Assembly: GCF_048268525.1 (NCBI RefSeq)
Contig: NZ_JBLWVH010000006.1
Coordinates: 66,417 to 130,416, forward strand
Origin: Maricaulis sp048268525
GTDB lineage: Bacteria; Pseudomonadota; Alphaproteobacteria; Caulobacterales; Maricaulaceae
Direction of reading: 5' to 3'
DNA: 64,000 bases
This document shows, piece by piece, positions 59,301-64,000 of the stretch. The notes under the pieces are model-generated. The model saw nothing but the letters and a program-made list of their open reading frames with translations, did no database searches and had not been told where the DNA came from. Both the position numbers and the translations under genes were made by a program. The stretch's first letter is position 1. Each line of letters opens with the position of its first letter.

Positions 59301-60011
59301 ATGACCACGACACCGCCCCGGCGCGCCACCAGCCTGATCATCGAACTCGCCGTCGTGATGGCCGTTCTGGTCAGCACCAAACTCATCTTCGACCAGATCG
59401 CCTGGCGCTTCGCCGGCCCGATCTCGCTGGCCTTCGCCCTGGTGACGATCGCCGGCTTCACGATCCGCCACAAGGAAAGCTGGGCCAGCTTCGGCCTGCG
59501 CCGCCTGAAACGCTGGTGGTCGATCCCGCTTGTCCTGCCGCAGGCCCTGCTCGGCGTTGTCGCCATTCTCGCCATCGGCGCCGGCACCGCCCTCGCCGGC
59601 GACGCGCTGGGCTTCTGGTCAACCGAAGGCACCCAGGAGGGCGTCGAAGATCGGTGGGGCAATATCGTCGGTAATCTGCCCGTCTATCTGATGTGGATGG
59701 CAATCGGCTGGACCAGTGCAGCCTTTGGCGAGGAGATTTTCTTTCGCGGTTATCTGATCGACCGCATCAGCAAGCTCCTGCCCAATGCCCGCTGGGCAAG
59801 CTTTGTCGCCGTCCTCATCCCGGCCCTGATCTTCGGCATTGCCCATGCCTATTACCAGGGCATTCGCGGCCTGATCGTCACCGGCCTGATCGGGCTGGCG
59901 CTGGGCGCGCTCTATCTTGTCAACAAGCGCAATCTCTGGCCGAACATCATCGCCCATGGCTTGGTCGACAGCCTCGCCTTCACGGCCATGTATCTCGACC
60001 TCGATATTTGA
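59301..60011 (+). CDS. CPBP-family intramembrane protease
   Basis: 236 residues with about seven helices. The glutamic intramembrane protease motifs are present: EEIFFRGYLIDRI near 152 (motif 1 Glu-Glu-x3-Arg), a His in FGIAHAYYQG near 187 (motif 2) and NIIAHGLVDSLAF near 216 (motif 4). Such proteins process prenylated or bacteriocin-linked substrates in other organisms; substrate unknown here. GAGG before the ATG. Ends just before a strong terminator. Confidence 0.9.
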   Translation: MTTTPPRRATSLIIELAVVMAVLVSTKLIFDQIAWRFAGPISLAFALVTIAGFTIRHKESWASFGLRRLKRWWSIPLVLPQALLGVVAILAIGAGTALAGDALGFWSTEGTQEGVEDRWGNIVGNLPVYLMWMAIGWTSAAFGEEIFFRGYLIDRISKLLPNARWASFVAVLIPALIFGIAHAYYQGIRGLIVTGLIGLALGALYLVNKRNLWPNIIAHGLVDSLAFTAMYLDLDI

Positions 60012-60023
60012 GCGGGCTCAAGA

Positions 60024-60053
60024 AAAAACCCCGGCGGTGAGGCCGGGGTTTTT
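60024..60053. terminator. Bidirectional Rho-independent terminator
   Basis: AAAAACCCCGGC-GGTGAG-GCCGGGGTTTTT is a perfect 12-bp stem, with runs of A on the left and T on the right, so it can end transcripts from both the CPBP gene and the convergent tRNA nucleotidyltransferase operon. Confidence 0.92.
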
Positions 60054-60078
60054 ATCTGTGAAGACTGGAGCTGACGGC

Positions 60079-61320
60079 CTAGTGCTTTTTCAGCCTGGCG
60101 ATTAGCTCGTCCTTGGTCGGCTCGAACCGGTCAGCGATCCACAGCGCCTTGAGTTCATCGAGCGCGTCGCCAAGCATCGGGCCGGGCTCATAGCCCAGAA
60201 GGATGAGATCGCCACCCTTGACCGGGAATTCCGGTTCTTTCCATTCACGGGCGAATTTGGCGAGCAGGGTCCAGTCGCGCGGCGGCGGGGCCACTTCGCC
60301 AGCGGCCTTAAGCCGGACCTGGTCTTCAAAGGCGCGCGCGCCCAGCGCCATGATGGCACGTTCGGCGGCGGCCGAGTCCGACCAAGCCTTGCGGACATCG
60401 TCGCGGGCGACGGGATTGACCGCGCCTTCGAGCCGGCCCGCTTCTGCTTTCGACATTTTCATCTTCGCTGCCATGGTCCTGATCCTTTCCGGTCCGCCAT
60501 CGGCGAGCGCCGCAAATCGCAACATCGAATCGGGCGCTAATCCGTATTCTACATCTTGCGCAATGATACCGCTCAGGACTCTTAATGATCCGTTCACTCC
60601 GAGGAGCAAATCCAGCAGACCTGACTCGCCCATACGTGTAACGGCGGCCAGCGGATCTTGTGCTGACAGCAGCTTTTTCAGCTCTGCCCAGACCCGCTCG
60701 GCGGATAATTTATGCAAACCTTCCCTGTGCTTGATGACGGCAGCCATCGCCGCTTCGTCTGGCGCACCCCGCCCGTACCAGGCCTCGAAGCGGAACAGGC
60801 GCAAAATCCGCAGATAGTCCTCGCGGATGCGCATTTCGGGGTCTCCGACGAAGACGAAGCGCCGGTTTTCCACATCTTTCAATCCGCCGGTCGGGTCAAA
60901 AACCGAGCCGTCAGTATCGGCATAAAGCGCATTGAGGCGGAAATCGCGACGCTGGGCGTCCTCGGCCCAGTCCTGTGTGAAGGTCACCACGGCACGGCGA
61001 CCATCGGTGGCGACATCGCGGCGCAGGCTGGTCACCTCGAAGGGCTGACCGTCGCAGACCACCGTGATCGTGCCATGCGCCTTGCCGGTCGGAACCGGCT
61101 TCAGCCCTGCCGCCCTGGCAGCGGCGATGACCTGGTCGGGATCGAGCTGGGTGGCGATGTCGATATCGGCGACCGGCTCACCCAGCAGCGCATTGCGCAC
61201 ACAGCCGCCGACAAAGCGCGAACGGCCCTGCCCGGCAGCGTCCAGCGCAGCCATGACCCGGGTCGTGGCCGGAGCCGTCATCCAGCCATGCCGGGCCGGA
61301 TCAAGTCGCTGTGCCGTCAT
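60079..61320 (-). CDS. cca: CCA tRNA nucleotidyltransferase
   Basis: 413-residue class II nucleotidyltransferase that adds or repairs the 3' CCA of tRNA. The metal-binding GGCVRNALLGEPVADIDIAT block near 38 (with D-I-D), RRDFRLNALYAD near 122 and the template-reading RILRLFRFEAWYG region near 168 are typical. Slightly longer than average with a helical tail. Could in part act as a poly(A) polymerase, but the single such gene seen here favours CCA. Its ATG overlaps the end of the DUF6111 gene (ATGA). Confidence 0.93.
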   Translation of the reverse strand: MTAQRLDPARHGWMTAPATTRVMAALDAAGQGRSRFVGGCVRNALLGEPVADIDIATQLDPDQVIAAARAAGLKPVPTGKAHGTITVVCDGQPFEVTSLRRDVATDGRRAVVTFTQDWAEDAQRRDFRLNALYADTDGSVFDPTGGLKDVENRRFVFVGDPEMRIREDYLRILRLFRFEAWYGRGAPDEAAMAAVIKHREGLHKLSAERVWAELKKLLSAQDPLAAVTRMGESGLLDLLLGVNGSLRVLSGIIAQDVEYGLAPDSMLRFAALADGGPERIRTMAAKMKMSKAEAGRLEGAVNPVARDDVRKAWSDSAAAERAIMALGARAFEDQVRLKAAGEVAPPPRDWTLLAKFAREWKEPEFPVKGGDLILLGYEPGPMLGDALDELKALWIADRFEPTKDELIARLKKH

Positions 61321-61637
61321 TGTGGTTCGTCGGGGTCGCTGCCTGTGGACGGCTCGTCTTCGCCGTCCTCCTCCACCGGGACAAAATGGCCGGGGATGAT
61401 CCGGCCATCGACATTTTGAGGCGGCACATATCGCTCGCCCGCATGACCGGCCCGACTGGCGTCAAGCGCCACCAGAACCAGCATCATGACTATGGCACTT
61501 GCCGCTCCGACCGCCGCCAGGCGCAGGACCGGCATCTGCCCGGCTTCCGGCGCACGGCTCGACAGGCGCCGCCAGAGCAGGAACAGCGCAAAGGGCAGCA
61601 GGAAGGAGCCGATTTCAAAAAGCGTGACGCGGATCAT
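61317..61637 (-). CDS. DUF6111 family membrane protein
   Basis: 106 residues with two membrane helices (VTLFEIGSFLLPFALFLLW and LAAVGAASAIVMMLVLVAL) and an acidic tail after DGRIIPGHFVPVEEDGEDEP. The pattern RYVPPQNVDGRIIPGHF is the alphaproteobacterial DUF6111 mark, a family without known function. Lies three bases after the NUDIX gene and overlaps cca by four bases, so all belong to one operon. Confidence 0.8.
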   Translation of the reverse strand: MIRVTLFEIGSFLLPFALFLLWRRLSSRAPEAGQMPVLRLAAVGAASAIVMMLVLVALDASRAGHAGERYVPPQNVDGRIIPGHFVPVEEDGEDEPSTGSDPDEPQ

Positions 61638-61640
61638 GAT

Positions 61641-62273
61641 TCAACCATATAGCCGATCGTGCAGGGATTTCAGCATGCCTGCCGTTGCCCCCCAGATATA
61701 GCGCTCGTTCCACGGCATCGCATAATAGTGCCGCACATGGCCCTGCCATTCGCGCGAATGACGCTGGTGATTGGCCGGGTCCATCAGGAAGTCAAACGGC
61801 GTTTCGAACACGTCCGCGACCTCACCCGGGTCAGGTTTCAGGGTGTAGCCGGGCCGGATGACACCGACGAAAGGCGTGACGTGATAGCCGGTCACCGTGG
61901 CATAGCTGTCAAACCGGCCGACCAGCTCGACATGCTCACCGGCAATGCCGACCTCTTCCTCGAGCTCGCGCACCGCAGCCTCGGCCGCCGTTTCGCCGCC
62001 CGGATCGATACGCCCGCCGGGAAAACTGATCTGGCCGGCATGGCGCGGCAGGTGCGAGGCCCGCTCTGTCAGCAGAAGACGCGGCGGACCATCATGCAGG
62101 ATCAACGGCGCGATGACCGCCGCGGTGCGGATCTCAACATCAGCGAATTCGGGCGGCGGCGGCGGCGCCTTGCCGTCGAGAAAACCATCCCCCTGCCGCG
62201 GTCGCAGGTCAGGCCCATCGACCGGGTCGAGGCATTCACGCAAGCGTGCGACCAGCGCCGCGGCCTCATCCAT
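61641..62273 (-). CDS. CoA-pyrophosphatase-type NUDIX hydrolase
   Basis: 210 residues. The NUDIX box is complete: GGRIDPGGETAAEAAVRELE then EEVGI near residues 104-128, preceded by LPRHAGQISFPGGR, the UPF0035 signature of CoA pyrophosphatases (NudL type) that cut CoA into phosphopantetheine and 3',5'-ADP. The ATG at 62273 overlaps the DUF1285 stop by eight bases; an upstream in-frame codon exists but lies inside that gene. DUF1285-NUDIX-DUF6111-cca is a known alphaproteobacterial arrangement as I recall it. Confidence 0.9.
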   Translation of the reverse strand: MDEAAALVARLRECLDPVDGPDLRPRQGDGFLDGKAPPPPPEFADVEIRTAAVIAPLILHDGPPRLLLTERASHLPRHAGQISFPGGRIDPGGETAAEAAVRELEEEVGIAGEHVELVGRFDSYATVTGYHVTPFVGVIRPGYTLKPDPGEVADVFETPFDFLMDPANHQRHSREWQGHVRHYYAMPWNERYIWGATAGMLKSLHDRLYG

Positions 62274-62835
62274 CTGGCTGTCCCAGCGAGAAGAACTGAC
62301 CGCCACTCCACACACCGGTGATGCCCTCATGCTCGACCGCCAGTTCCGCCAGCTCGTAGAAGACGGGCCGGGTCATCAGGGCCTGCAGCCGGCCGCGCAC
62401 ATGCACCAGCGGTGTCGGCTCGCCGCTGTCAGGATCGACCGTCACCGAGATCGGATGATCGGCACCCGCCTCGGTCAGTTCGTCCATATTGGTGCGAAAT
62501 ATCAGTGACTGGTCCCGGCCCTCGCCAACGGCATCGACTCGCACCGCCAGGAAGGGCGCGACCTCGACCTCGATGCCGATCTTCTCGACCGGCGTCACGA
62601 GATAATGAACGCCGTCGTCATCTTTCCGCAAGATTGTGGCAAACAGCCGTATAAGACGTTCGCGCGTGATGCGAACACCTTCATGCCACCATGACCCGTC
62701 GCGCTTGATGACGAGGTCCATCTCGCCGCAATATTCGGGATGCCAGCGCTCGACCGGCGGCAGGCCGCTGCCGGCTTCGCGGGCGGCCTTCAGCAGCGAC
62801 TGCATCGGATCACGGGTTTGGGACGTTGCGGGCAT
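62266..62835 (-). CDS. DUF1285 family protein
   Basis: 189 residues. The N-terminal LPPVERWHPEYCGEMDLVIK and DGSWWHEGVRITRERLIRLF near 45 are the DUF1285 hallmark; the rest is a beta-rich domain (HYLVTPVEKIGIEVEVAPFL; RTNMDELTEAGADHPISV). Structures of family members are known to me as a two-domain fold with no established role. The ATG at 62835 has AAGGTG before it; the frame extends to 62994 over the divergent moxR start and is not used. First gene of a four-gene operon ending in cca. Confidence 0.85.
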   Translation of the reverse strand: MPATSQTRDPMQSLLKAAREAGSGLPPVERWHPEYCGEMDLVIKRDGSWWHEGVRITRERLIRLFATILRKDDDGVHYLVTPVEKIGIEVEVAPFLAVRVDAVGEGRDQSLIFRTNMDELTEAGADHPISVTVDPDSGEPTPLVHVRGRLQALMTRPVFYELAELAVEHEGITGVWSGGQFFSLGQPDG

Positions 62836-62917
62836 GGACACCTTATCTGCGCAACGCCATGCTGCGTCGCGCCAAACAGCTTTATAGATCATCTGTATCG
62901 CGGAGGAATGTAGGACG

Positions 62918-63916
<999 letters not shown>

Positions 63917-63918
63917 TC

Positions 63919-64000
63919 ATGAGCCAGAACGGCGGCAATCGTCAGGGCGAGGCGCGCGTCGTCTCGTTGCGCCATGAAGGCGAGGATGCAGCAGCCAGCC
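63919..64000 (+). CDS. Start of the gene after moxR (partial, likely DUF58)
   Basis: Only 27 codons are in the window (MSQNGGNRQGEARVVSLRHE and on). It begins two bases past the moxR stop in the same direction, so translation is coupled. DUF58 proteins usually follow moxR, which suggests its identity; the visible residues alone do not show it. Confidence 0.55.
   Translation, partial: MSQNGGNRQGEARVVSLRHEGEDAAAS

Overview
The window is GC-rich, densely coded DNA that reads as the chromosome of an alphaproteobacterium. Supporting signs are the petABC-type bc1 operon with separate cytochrome b and c1 genes, a PetR/OmpR-type regulator with its kinase, UbiK, RlmJ, DUF6111 and DUF1285 proteins, a LysR/LysE pair and aerobic HemF. 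The gene set and style fit the Maricaulis/Hyphomonas branch. That placement is an inference from protein character and was not tested by a search. No rRNA, tRNA, CRISPR array, prophage, transposase or replication origin is visible.

Layout. 1-2.6 kb: NAD synthesis (end of nadB, nadC) and a VOC protein; nadB carries an in-frame copy of a dispersed repeat. 2.6-3.1 kb: a non-coding stretch with two repeat elements. 3.1-10.1 kb: phosphoribosyltransferase, esterase, an internally duplicated membrane protein, and two histidine kinases with a single-domain response regulator. 10.3-20.3 kb: NUDIX hydrolase, a 26-residue membrane peptide, Na+/Ca2+ exchanger, a membrane-anchored Clp-fold (SDH) protease with a ten-helix membrane partner, a serine hydrolase, DUF4197, DUF418 and DUF4291 proteins, and a LysR regulator. 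20.4-29.8 kb: LysE exporter, two ParDE-type toxin-antitoxin loci, folB plus a pteridine-reductase-like SDR, uvrC, a HAD phosphatase with a CDP-alcohol phosphatidyltransferase, and an OmpR/EnvZ-type pair.

29.8-46.6 kb: mostly housekeeping genes (proC, ubiK, lgt, a MidA-type methyltransferase, prs, rplY, pth, ychF), then truncated haemoglobin, an MFS pump, a crotonase, an alpha/beta hydrolase, a PhzF-like protein, an ABC-2 transporter and rlmJ. 46.7-58.4 kb: an S10 peptidase, apt, a GST, a trypsin-like protease, mtnP, the cytochrome bc1 operon, trmL and hemF. 58.4-64 kb: an AraC regulator, a CPBP protease, the CCA-adding enzyme, DUF6111, CoA-type NUDIX and DUF1285 genes, and divergently a moxR-type ATPase whose following gene runs off the window.

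The most notable non-gene content is three families of dispersed palindromic repeats. Family A is a 120-bp element with perfect 12-bp terminal inverted repeats: four good copies and one diverged relative. Family B is a 130-bp foldback present twice, whose stems differ by compensating changes. Family C is a 130-150 bp element present once between genes and once inside nadB. I found no single gene cluster that is clearly a new defence or metabolic system. The best candidates for unexplored biology are the protease/membrane-protein pair at 12.0-14.6 kb, the repeat families, and a secreted protein carrying a TonB-receptor-like N-terminal motif.
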